Origin: Fibrobacter succinogenes
GTDB taxonomy: Bacteria; Fibrobacterota; Fibrobacteria; Fibrobacterales; Fibrobacteraceae
Direction: 5' to 3'
Assembly: GCA_902767785.1 (NCBI GenBank)
Contig: CACXIR010000007.1
Coordinates: 1 to 47,724, forward strand
DNA length: 47,724 nucleotides
The position numbers and the translations under genes are program-made. The notes beneath the pieces were generated by a model. That model saw only the letters and a list, made by a program, of their open reading frames with translations. It ran no database searches and was not told the DNA's origin. Position 1 is the first letter of the stretch. Each line of letters opens with the position of its first letter. Positions 41,394 to 47,724 of the stretch are shown here, piece after piece.

Positions 41394-42818
41394 ATGGAAA
41401 TTCTGGTCGTCAGTCCGGAAGCGGGAAACTGGAAAACCCAGAGTCCCCTGGGAACGGCCGTAAACCGGATGACCTACGCTTTTGCCCGCGCAGGGGCCAA
41501 CGCCCTGACCTGCTCCCCCTTTTACAAGCCCCTTTTGAAGGACCTGGAAAGCTACCAGAAGGTGTATAGCGGCACGGAACGGCTCCACGGCAAGCCCTAC
41601 GAGGTGTGGAAGCTCCCGGACGACCCCTACCACACCTATATCTACAACGAGGAGTACTTCGGAAGGCCCTTTGTCTACGGCCCCCCGGGAGAGATTCCCT
41701 ACGGGGACAACCACCTACGGTTCGCCTTTTTGGCCTCCGCGGCCCTGGATTACGCCCACAACAGCGGCTTTAATTGCCAGGCCATTTTGGGCCACGAATG
41801 GGGCGGAGCCTTGGCCGGGGCGCTTACCCACAGCGTCTACAAGGAAGAATTCGGGAAAGTCCCCTTCTTCTTTACGGTACACAACATCAATTACGACTTT
41901 CACGTGCCCTCTAGCGAAATCGAGAACATGGGCCTGCCCAGGGAAGACTACAACATGGACGGGTACGAGTTCTGGGGCAAGGTGAGCTTGCTAAAAACGG
42001 GCATTTGCTACGCCACCAAGGTGCTGTTCCCCTCCCCCGGCTACCGGGACGCCATGATCAACACCAACCTGCCCGGCGGGCTAAGCGGATTCCTCATCCA
42101 CAACCAGGAAAAGCTCATTGGCGTGCAGTTCGGGGTCAGCTACCAGGTCTGGGACTTCAACAGCAAGGACAAGCTGCCCATCAAGGCTGCCAAAAAGAAA
42201 ATCCGCGGAAAATTGGAGGGAATACTAGGGTGCGAGGTCGGAAACCGACCCATCCTGTACGCCCACTTGGATTCCGAAGCAGGGAACACCTCGGAAACCC
42301 TGGCCACCATCCTTTCCGACATCGCCAAGCAGGACATCTTCATTGTGGTGGGAATCGACCCCGAAGACACGGAATGGAACTACTACCAGGACGTGTCCAA
42401 GCAGTACCCGGGTATCATGACCGTGTACCCGCTGGCCTCCAAGAGCGCCAGCTCGCTCCGGGACGTACTTGCAGGGTCCGATATTTTGTTTGCCGCCAAC
42501 CTGAAGGAACCCTCCACCTCCATCATTTTGAAGGCACTTGCCACGGGAACGCTGCCCCTTACCGGAAGGAGCGTGGGCGTGGCGTCCATGCTGGATGACT
42601 ACGCCCCCGAAACCGCAGGCTGCGCCAACGCATTCCTGGTGGACGACGCCAACGCTCCCCACCAGATGCTACGCCGTTTGAAGGACGCTCTCCACGTGTA
42701 CTACAACGAACCGGCGGACTGGGACAAGGCGGTGATAAATGCCTACAGCGGATTCCACTACGAGTGGGACAGGACAATCGGAAAATATTTACTAATTTTG
42801 GGCGAGTTGGGACTTTAG
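41394..42818 (+). CDS. Glycogen/starch synthase-like glycosyltransferase (GT5-like) with altered motif
   Basis: The 474-residue protein follows the GT-B layout of glycogen synthases: an N-terminal start MEILVVSPEAGNWK, GHEWGGALAGAL, FTVHNINYDF, a SPGYRDAM loop and, in the C-terminal half, NLKEPSTSIILKALATGTLPLTGRSVGV at the place of the EPCGLTQL sugar-nucleotide site. The N-terminal KxGGL motif that binds ADP-glucose is changed to KTQSPLG (14-20), and the second catalytic Glu pair is only half visible, so activity may differ or be lost. AGGAGAGG (41377-41384) precedes the ATG. Its last ten bases belong to a tRNA gene. Confidence 0.75.
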   Translation: MEILVVSPEAGNWKTQSPLGTAVNRMTYAFARAGANALTCSPFYKPLLKDLESYQKVYSGTERLHGKPYEVWKLPDDPYHTYIYNEEYFGRPFVYGPPGEIPYGDNHLRFAFLASAALDYAHNSGFNCQAILGHEWGGALAGALTHSVYKEEFGKVPFFFTVHNINYDFHVPSSEIENMGLPREDYNMDGYEFWGKVSLLKTGICYATKVLFPSPGYRDAMINTNLPGGLSGFLIHNQEKLIGVQFGVSYQVWDFNSKDKLPIKAAKKKIRGKLEGILGCEVGNRPILYAHLDSEAGNTSETLATILSDIAKQDIFIVVGIDPEDTEWNYYQDVSKQYPGIMTVYPLASKSASSLRDVLAGSDILFAANLKEPSTSIILKALATGTLPLTGRSVGVASMLDDYAPETAGCANAFLVDDANAPHQMLRRLKDALHVYYNEPADWDKAVINAYSGFHYEWDRTIGKYLLILGELGL

Positions 42819-42882
42819 CTCAATTGGTTAGAGCCGCGGACTCATAACCCGCTGGTTCCCGGTTCAAGTCCGGGAGGTCCCA
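42809..42882 (+). tRNA. tRNA with CAU anticodon (Ile2 or elongator Met)
   Basis: A full cloverleaf is visible: acceptor GGGACTT with AGGTCCC, D-arm GCTC/GAGC, anticodon loop CTCATAA, variable loop, T-arm CCCGG-TTCAAGT-CCGGG. The anticodon is CAU. Similarity of the GACTCATAA...GCTGGTT part to E. coli ileX favours tRNA-Ile2, whose C34 is changed to lysidine, but elongator tRNA-Met is possible. One A-C mismatch closes the anticodon stem. CCA is not encoded (ACGA instead). The first ten bases overlap the end of the glycogen-synthase-like gene. Confidence 0.93.
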
Positions 42883-42884
42883 CG

Positions 42885-42921
42885 AAAGCCCCGCAACCTT
42901 GACGGCAGCGGGGCTTTTCCT
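42885..42921 (+). terminator. Terminator after the tRNA
   Basis: AAAGCCCCGC (42885-42894) and GCGGGGCTTT (42908-42917) form a perfect stem, followed by a short T-rich tail. Confidence 0.85.
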
Positions 42922-42999
42922 TTATTTACAGAATATGATACATGACCAAAAGCCTCTTTTTTTAAATTTCTGGCTGTACAATACATTACGGAGTTTTAC

Positions 43000-43560
43000 A
43001 TGAAAACATTCAAGAAAATCCCTTTAATTGGAGCAATCGCATTTGCGATACTCGCCCTCAACGCCTGCGACGACTCCGGCTCCGGCAGCGGGCCCGACGG
43101 AACGGGCACGCAGAATTCCTCGAACAATTCTGGCCACTCAAGTCCATTCGATTTCGACTGCCATATTTACCAAAAAAGCAACTGCGACTTCAAGATTACC
43201 GACGCCTCCTGGAAAATCTCCATTGCAAAGTATGGTCACTGCAGCAACATTACCACGGGAACGGAAGATACCATTTGGGTGTCCAAGATCTATACGCCAA
43301 ACGAAACCGGCTATACTCTAGAAGACAGCTGGAGTATCACTGGATTCGTATTCGAAAGCAACTGCAGGAATTCTCCTCTGGGCGTTGTATACGAAAATAA
43401 GAGCGACACCCTAAATGTCAAGAGGATGTGCAACCCCACAACGCACTCTTCCGAAATGATTAGGCCCTATGAATACGAAAAGGTCGGCAAAACGCTCGAG
43501 AGCCTGTACGAAGAAGCGCTAAAGGAATGCGAATCCGCAAATACTGAGGAAGATTGGTAA
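43000..43560 (+). CDS. Hypothetical lipoprotein
   Basis: The 186-residue protein has a lipoprotein signal with the lipobox LNAC (Cys23), then a Gly/Ser/Asn-rich spacer of about 25 residues. The rest holds six more Cys residues (DCHIYQKSNC, HCSN, SNCRN, MCNP, ECES), an arrangement that suggests disulfides in a small exported domain. I do not recognise the family; small lipoproteins with this Gly/Ser spacer are frequent in Fibrobacter. GGAG precedes the ATG. It stands 30 bases before rph. Confidence 0.7.
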   Translation: MKTFKKIPLIGAIAFAILALNACDDSGSGSGPDGTGTQNSSNNSGHSSPFDFDCHIYQKSNCDFKITDASWKISIAKYGHCSNITTGTEDTIWVSKIYTPNETGYTLEDSWSITGFVFESNCRNSPLGVVYENKSDTLNVKRMCNPTTHSSEMIRPYEYEKVGKTLESLYEEALKECESANTEEDW

Positions 43561-43590
43561 CTACTACATTCAAGAGCAAGAGGTATCATC

Positions 43591-44313
43591 ATGAGCCGTA
43601 TTGACAATCGCAAAAATGACGAGATGAGAAAAATCAAGATGACTACCGGGTTCGTGTCCAGCGCGGACGGTTCCGTGCTTATCGAGATGGGACACACACG
43701 GGTGCTGTGCAATGCAACGCTTTTACCAGAAGTACCCAAGTGGCTTGCCGGGAAGGGCCGTGGCTGGATTACTGCCGAATACTCCCTGCTGCCACAAAGC
43801 ACGGGCCAGCGTGTGGAACGTGAACGGAAAGGGGCCAGCGGCCGCACTCAAGAAATTCAACGTTTGGTGGGCAGGTCACTACGGGGAGCTGCCAACCTGA
43901 ACGCCCTGGGGGAACACGCCCTGGTGGTGGACTGCGACGTTATCGAGGCCGATGGCGGCACCCGTACCGCAAGCATTATCGGCGGGTTCGTGGCCCTGGC
44001 TCTCGCCCTCAAGAAGGTGAAGCCCGCCATAGAGGTTACAGAACAGGTGCTGCAGCACAACATCAGCGCCATTTCCGTAGGGGTCATTGACGGAGAACCC
44101 CGCTTGGACCTGTGTTACGAAGAGGACTGCCGTGCCGACGTGGACATGAACATCGTGATGCGGGACGCCGCGGAATACATCGAGCTGCAAGGAACCGGTG
44201 AACACGCCTCCTTCGACCGCAAGACCCTGGACGCCCTCCTTGCCCTGGGCGAAAAGGCCTGCAAGGAAATCAAGGAGATGCAGATGTCCCTTATTGGCGG
44301 GGAACTGCCGTAA
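43591..44313 (+). CDS. rph: Ribonuclease PH
   Basis: RNase PH trims the 3' ends of tRNA precursors by phosphorolysis. The 240-residue protein matches the family along its whole length: SVLIEMGHTRVLCNATL, GWITAEYSLLPQST, RTQEIQRLVGRSLR (with the phosphate-binding Arg), DCDVIEADGGTRTASIIGGFVAL and ISVGVIDGEPRLDLCYEED. AAGAGG precedes the ATG. A strong terminator follows and separates it from the convergent complex I genes. A tRNA gene without encoded CCA lies 700 bases upstream, consistent with a need for end maturation. Confidence 0.95.
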   Translation: MSRIDNRKNDEMRKIKMTTGFVSSADGSVLIEMGHTRVLCNATLLPEVPKWLAGKGRGWITAEYSLLPQSTGQRVERERKGASGRTQEIQRLVGRSLRGAANLNALGEHALVVDCDVIEADGGTRTASIIGGFVALALALKKVKPAIEVTEQVLQHNISAISVGVIDGEPRLDLCYEEDCRADVDMNIVMRDAAEYIELQGTGEHASFDRKTLDALLALGEKACKEIKEMQMSLIGGELP

Positions 44314-44345
44314 TACAACTAGGGAGGGTGCAGCCGCCCACGGCA

Positions 44346-44380
44346 CAAAAAAAGCCGGATGCGAAATCCGGCTTTTTTTT
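44346..44380. terminator. Bidirectional terminator between rph and nuoN
   Basis: AAAGCCGGAT (44351-44360) and ATCCGGCTTT (44366-44375) form a stem with A-run before and eight T's after (44373-44380), serving both convergent genes. Confidence 0.92.
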
Positions 44381-44396
44381 CGTCTAAACAAGCTTA

Positions 44397-45881
44397 TTAA
44401 AGCATTGCAAGGCTTGGCATAATGCCAAGTGCCAGCAGCACCAGCGCCGAGATGGCCACGGTAAACTTCAGCATGTAGCTATAGCAAGCGGAGGAGCAGG
44501 AAAAATCCTTTGCATTGCATTCACAGCATTCGCCGCCGTCCTTACGGGGGGCAAACAGGACGAAGGCTATGCGCAGGTAGTAGACTGCAGCCACCAAAGA
44601 CAGTCCAAACCCTGCAACGGCAAGCCAGCCGATATTGGCCGCAAAGACGCCCGTGAACAGGGAGAACTTGGCCAGGAATCCTGCTGCAGGCGGAAGGCCC
44701 GCCAACGAGGCAAGGCACACTGCCACGCCCAAAGAGACAAAGGGACGGCGGCGACCTGCTCCACGCAAGTCATCCAGTGTTTCCATGCGGTCCTCTTTAC
44801 CCGCCAAGTAGGCAACACCCGTAAGAGCACCTGCACTGGCAATGGCATATGTCACCAAGAAGTAGTACATGGGTCCAAATTGCACCGTACCGTTTGCAAG
44901 GTAGTTGGGAAGCAAAAGCCCGATTACGATAAAGCCCGCATTCATCACCGCAGAGAAAGCAAGAATGCGACGGACTGATTTCTGGGCTAGGCCGCTAAAG
45001 GCGCCCACCGCCATGGAAAGCAGGGAGATGATGATAATCAGGAATCCCAAAACATCCAAGTGGGAATCAATGGTCACCTGCTCGGCAAGGTTCCAGGCAG
45101 GAGCCGTACCTGCACGAGTCACCAGCACGGAAAGCCAGATAGATCCCAGCGCGGCAAGAGCGCCCACTTTCACCACGGCAGCCATAAAGCCGGTCACCGC
45201 TACGGCGGCACCGGTATAAACGTCGGCCACCCAGTAATGAACCGGTGCAGCACCGGCCTTGAAAAGCACTCCGAAAAGTACCATCAACACGCCAATACCG
45301 TAAATGGGTTCGCGGCCAGGAATAATGCTTGCAAAGAAGCTGGTAGTACCCGTAGCGCCATAAATCATGGACACGCCATACAAGAAGACGGCACTGAAAA
45401 TGGCACCAGAAACAAAATACTTGAACACTCCTTCGCTGGCGTTAAAGTCCTTGCGGCGGAGTCCCACCAGGGCGTACACCGGGAAGGAAGTCAGCTCCAT
45501 GGCAATGAACAGGGAAAGGAAATCGATAGCCTGGATCATGAGCATGGCACCAGCCGTAGCCAAAAGCATTAGCCCATAGGGTTCACCGCCCTTGCGGCCT
45601 TCGTGGCCAAGAGTCCACTGCAAGCCCGAAATGCCCATGAGGGAACACAGCAGCACCGCTATGGAAAGCATGCGGCGCATGGGGTCCATGGCGAACAGGT
45701 TGAAGAGGGTGTCGTCGGAGACAATCCAGAAGGAGGCCGCAGAGAGGGAAACAAACAATGCAGCCACCCAAGGGAGGATCTTATGCTTGTTCTCGTCCCT
45801 GATAAATGGTTCCGCAGCAACGGAAATCATAGCCCCGACGATCACCAGAATTACGGGAAAGAGGTTGATGTAATTACTCAT
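44397..45881 (-). CDS. nuoN: NADH-quinone oxidoreductase subunit N
   Basis: NuoN is one of three antiporter-like membrane subunits of complex I, which couples NADH oxidation to proton or sodium pumping. The 494-residue protein has about 14 hydrophobic segments; SLFIAMELTSFPVYALVGLRR carries the conserved membrane Glu and KAGAAPVHYWVADVYTGA the conserved Lys. A small Cys cluster (GGECCECNAKDFSCSSAC) lies in a loop near the C-terminus, unusual for NuoN; it could bind metal. Its ATG overlaps the nuoM stop by 8 bases. It is the last gene of the operon. Confidence 0.93.
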   Translation of the reverse strand: MSNYINLFPVILVIVGAMISVAAEPFIRDENKHKILPWVAALFVSLSAASFWIVSDDTLFNLFAMDPMRRMLSIAVLLCSLMGISGLQWTLGHEGRKGGEPYGLMLLATAGAMLMIQAIDFLSLFIAMELTSFPVYALVGLRRKDFNASEGVFKYFVSGAIFSAVFLYGVSMIYGATGTTSFFASIIPGREPIYGIGVLMVLFGVLFKAGAAPVHYWVADVYTGAAVAVTGFMAAVVKVGALAALGSIWLSVLVTRAGTAPAWNLAEQVTIDSHLDVLGFLIIIISLLSMAVGAFSGLAQKSVRRILAFSAVMNAGFIVIGLLLPNYLANGTVQFGPMYYFLVTYAIASAGALTGVAYLAGKEDRMETLDDLRGAGRRRPFVSLGVAVCLASLAGLPPAAGFLAKFSLFTGVFAANIGWLAVAGFGLSLVAAVYYLRIAFVLFAPRKDGGECCECNAKDFSCSSACYSYMLKFTVAISALVLLALGIMPSLAML

Positions 45882-47634
45882 TTTCGGATGCCTCCGTCTT
45901 TGCAGTATCTACAGCCTGGGGCGCAGTTTCCTGGGCGGCAGCAGGCACAGTTTCAGCAGGTTGTTCCGCAGCGGGAACTTCTGCAGCGGATTCGCCCGCA
46001 GCAGACGAATCATCAAGATCCGTTTCGTCAGCGGTCAGACTATCTGCAGGCAGGGATTCCATAATTTGATCCAACAGGGCCTTACGTTCCTCGGCAGAAA
46101 AGCCCGAGGCTTCCAAGGTGGAATCCAGCTGGTGAAGTTCCTCTGCCGTCATGGGAGCTTCCTCGCCCTCTTCCTGGACTACCGTGCTGGAAATCGCCTC
46201 TTCGGAAGGTCCGTCCTCAAACAGGCGCAGGGAATTGGTGATGAAAGCCGGATGCAAGCCAAAGGTCAGGAGCAAAACCAGCATAGTGCCAAAGGCCACT
46301 CCTTCCAAAGCAGAGGTTCGCGGACCTTCCTCATATTCGCGAGCCGACTTGCCGAAGAGGACCTTCTGGACAAAGCGGAGCACATAGGCCGCAGAAAGGA
46401 TCAAGCAGAAGCCCGCCACCAAAGCCGGCAGGGGTCCCAAATCCCACAAGGAGAGGAGTATGGTAAATTCGCCTACAAAGCCCGCAGTTCCAGGCACAGC
46501 CAAGGCCATGATGGCTGCCGCGCCAAAGAGGAAACTGAATACGGGATTCTTGGAGGCAAGACCGCCCATCTGATCGATATTGCGGGTTCCCACCATCCTT
46601 TCGCCTACGCCCATCAAGAAGTACTGGAGGCCTGCGGAAATACCATGAGCCACCAACAGCACCAACACTGCGGGGAGCATGGCTTCGGAAAGACTGAACA
46701 CGCCAGCCACAGCAAGGCCCAAGTGGCTCATGGAACTATAAGCCAAAAGCTTTTTGCCATCCGTAGCACGGAGCGCCATAAGGGCTCCGTAAATCGCAGT
46801 GCCCAGGCCAAGCCACAAGAGTCCGTATATGTAGTGCAAATCCATGGGGAACAGGGGCAGTATCCAAACGATAAAGCCGAACACACCCGCCTTGCTCATG
46901 GCACCCGTAAGGATGGAAGATAGAGGGGCCGGGGCTTCGGAATAGGAAATAGCTTGCCAGCCGTGGAAAGGGAATATGGGGGTCTTCACCAAGAAGGCCA
47001 ACAAGAAGCTCAAAAGCAGCACAGACTGCGTCACTGCAGGCAGGCCCTGGATCGCCACCGCCAAGGATAGCATCAGGGAGTTGTCCGCAACCGTCAGCAG
47101 GTACCAAAGGGCCACCATCATGGGAGCAGATCCCACCAAGGTGTATATGGCAAATGTCATGGCCGCCTTTTTCCGCTGTTCGCCGCCATAGCCTGCAATC
47201 AAGATTGCCGCAGGAATCACCATGGCTTCGAAGAAGAAGAAGAACAGCACCGCGTCTGCCGCGAGGAAGGTGCCGTTCATGGCTCCCATCAATGCAAAGA
47301 TGCCAATGGCAAAATTGCGGTAGCCCTTGCCCGTGGTACAGCGTGCCGAAATAAGCGCCACCAAGGAGAGTCCACAGGACAGAAACACCATCCAAGCCCC
47401 GAGACCATGAGCATGCAGGTAGTAATAGACCGGTCCCCTACAACCAGGTATGCGGAACCACTCCATGGGAATGGTAGTCTGGTCACCGCCGACAATCAGC
47501 ATGACAGACATAACCAAGAAGGCAACGCCCATGAGGATGGCCATACGGGAAGAAGCCTTGAAGTCTTCCTTGGACCCCAGGACCATCAGGATGGCAGCAA
47601 CAAAAGGAGCAATAACAAGAAGGTGCAGCAGCAT
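45874..47634 (-). CDS. nuoM: NADH-quinone oxidoreductase subunit M with long acidic C-terminal tail
   Basis: NuoM is the second antiporter-like subunit. Residues ~1-470 hold about 14 hydrophobic segments, with FFFEAMVIPAAILIAGYGG (conserved Glu) and LVKTPIFPFHGWQAISYSEAPAPLSSILTGAMSKAGVFG (conserved Lys). At 586 residues it exceeds the usual ~500 by a ~110-residue tail rich in Glu, Ala, Pro, Ser and Thr (EEGEEAPMTAEELHQL...VPAAEQPAETVPAA). This tail resembles the insertion in FeoB and the N-terminal part of the barrel protein at 12317. The ATG overlaps the nuoL stop by one base. Confidence 0.93.
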   Translation of the reverse strand: MLLHLLVIAPFVAAILMVLGSKEDFKASSRMAILMGVAFLVMSVMLIVGGDQTTIPMEWFRIPGCRGPVYYYLHAHGLGAWMVFLSCGLSLVALISARCTTGKGYRNFAIGIFALMGAMNGTFLAADAVLFFFFFEAMVIPAAILIAGYGGEQRKKAAMTFAIYTLVGSAPMMVALWYLLTVADNSLMLSLAVAIQGLPAVTQSVLLLSFLLAFLVKTPIFPFHGWQAISYSEAPAPLSSILTGAMSKAGVFGFIVWILPLFPMDLHYIYGLLWLGLGTAIYGALMALRATDGKKLLAYSSMSHLGLAVAGVFSLSEAMLPAVLVLLVAHGISAGLQYFLMGVGERMVGTRNIDQMGGLASKNPVFSFLFGAAAIMALAVPGTAGFVGEFTILLSLWDLGPLPALVAGFCLILSAAYVLRFVQKVLFGKSAREYEEGPRTSALEGVAFGTMLVLLLTFGLHPAFITNSLRLFEDGPSEEAISSTVVQEEGEEAPMTAEELHQLDSTLEASGFSAEERKALLDQIMESLPADSLTADETDLDDSSAAGESAAEVPAAEQPAETVPAAAQETAPQAVDTAKTEASENE

Positions 47635-47724
47635 TAGAAAAGCCCTCCCATCTTAATGACAAGTAGCACAAGGATAGCCACGCCCGCTATGCCAATAGCC
47701 AGCTGAAGCCTTACCTTGCGGACC
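47634..47724 (-). CDS. nuoL: C-terminal end of a complex I subunit, probably nuoL (cut by window edge)
   Basis: Only the last 29 residues are inside the window, ending in a hydrophobic helix and KMGGLF. The sequence VRKVRLQLAIGIAGVAILVLLVI fits the last membrane helix of NuoL, and the position directly before nuoM (TAATG overlap) is the usual place of nuoL. The rest lies beyond the right edge. Confidence 0.75.
   Translation of the reverse strand, partial: VRKVRLQLAIGIAGVAILVLLVIKMGGLF

Noticed and set aside
45961-46923. A 320-codon plus-strand frame opposite nuoM
   Set aside because: Shadow of the nuoM gene; its translation is rich in Arg, Gln and His without any domain.
1-47724. CRISPR arrays, rRNA genes, complete insertion sequences
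   Set aside because: I looked for regularly spaced direct repeats, rRNA signature stretches and transposase motifs and found none.

Overview
The window looks like a chromosomal segment of a Fibrobacter-type bacterium (phylum Fibrobacterota). The main reasons are two proteins with the FISUMP domain (the 'Fibrobacter succinogenes major paralogous domain'), three family-8 cellulases with C-terminal sorting-type domains, a PorV/UPF0164-like outer-membrane protein and several outer-membrane barrel and lipoprotein genes. This assignment rests on recognising families by eye; no search was run.

Positions 1-8,000 are an AT-rich accessory stretch of poorly known genes. It begins with a paralogue pair flanking an unrelated gene (1-1,791). 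A small protein and a DUF3883 nuclease-like protein follow behind a strong promoter (2,096-3,752). Next come a 41-residue gene on the minus strand with its own promoter and ribosome site (3,870-4,065), a hypothetical gene, an ORF6N gene broken by a frameshift (5,028-6,001), and a two-gene minus-strand unit of an acidic hypothetical protein and a SLOG-domain protein (5,985-7,939). This is the part most likely to hold undescribed defence-type systems.

Positions 8,170-16,840 form a metal-homeostasis block. A DtxR-type regulator, FeoA and FeoB make an iron-uptake operon preceded by four TTAG...CTAA palindromes, two of which touch the promoter. A fifth palindrome lies upstream of an outer-membrane barrel gene. 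A Zur-type regulator and the ZnuA, ZnuC and ZnuB subunits of a zinc importer follow, behind a palindrome next to a -10 box.

Positions 16,843-20,989 carry, on the minus strand, a DUF1846 protein, ketol-acid reductoisomerase (with an apparently disturbed start) and a FISUMP lipoprotein. Positions 21,087-30,138 form a cellulase region: one three-part GH8 enzyme on the minus strand and two tandem GH8 enzymes on the plus strand, with a FliB-like gene, an SLC13-type transporter and a membrane-anchored FISUMP protein between them.

Positions 30,167-44,313 are mostly housekeeping and envelope genes: UDP-glucuronate decarboxylase, a small barrel protein, an EamA transporter with CoaE, MscL, a coupled set of LolA, a beta-propeller/FlgD-like protein, a PorV-like protein and RecF, a second outer-membrane barrel, a TPR-like lipoprotein, a glycogen-synthase-like protein whose stop codon lies inside a CAU-anticodon tRNA, a lipoprotein and RNase PH. 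The window ends in the distal part of a respiratory complex I operon (nuoL end, nuoM, nuoN, minus strand). Hairpin-forming dispersed repeats of the GTCATCC...GGATC kind occur between genes and once inside a coding region.
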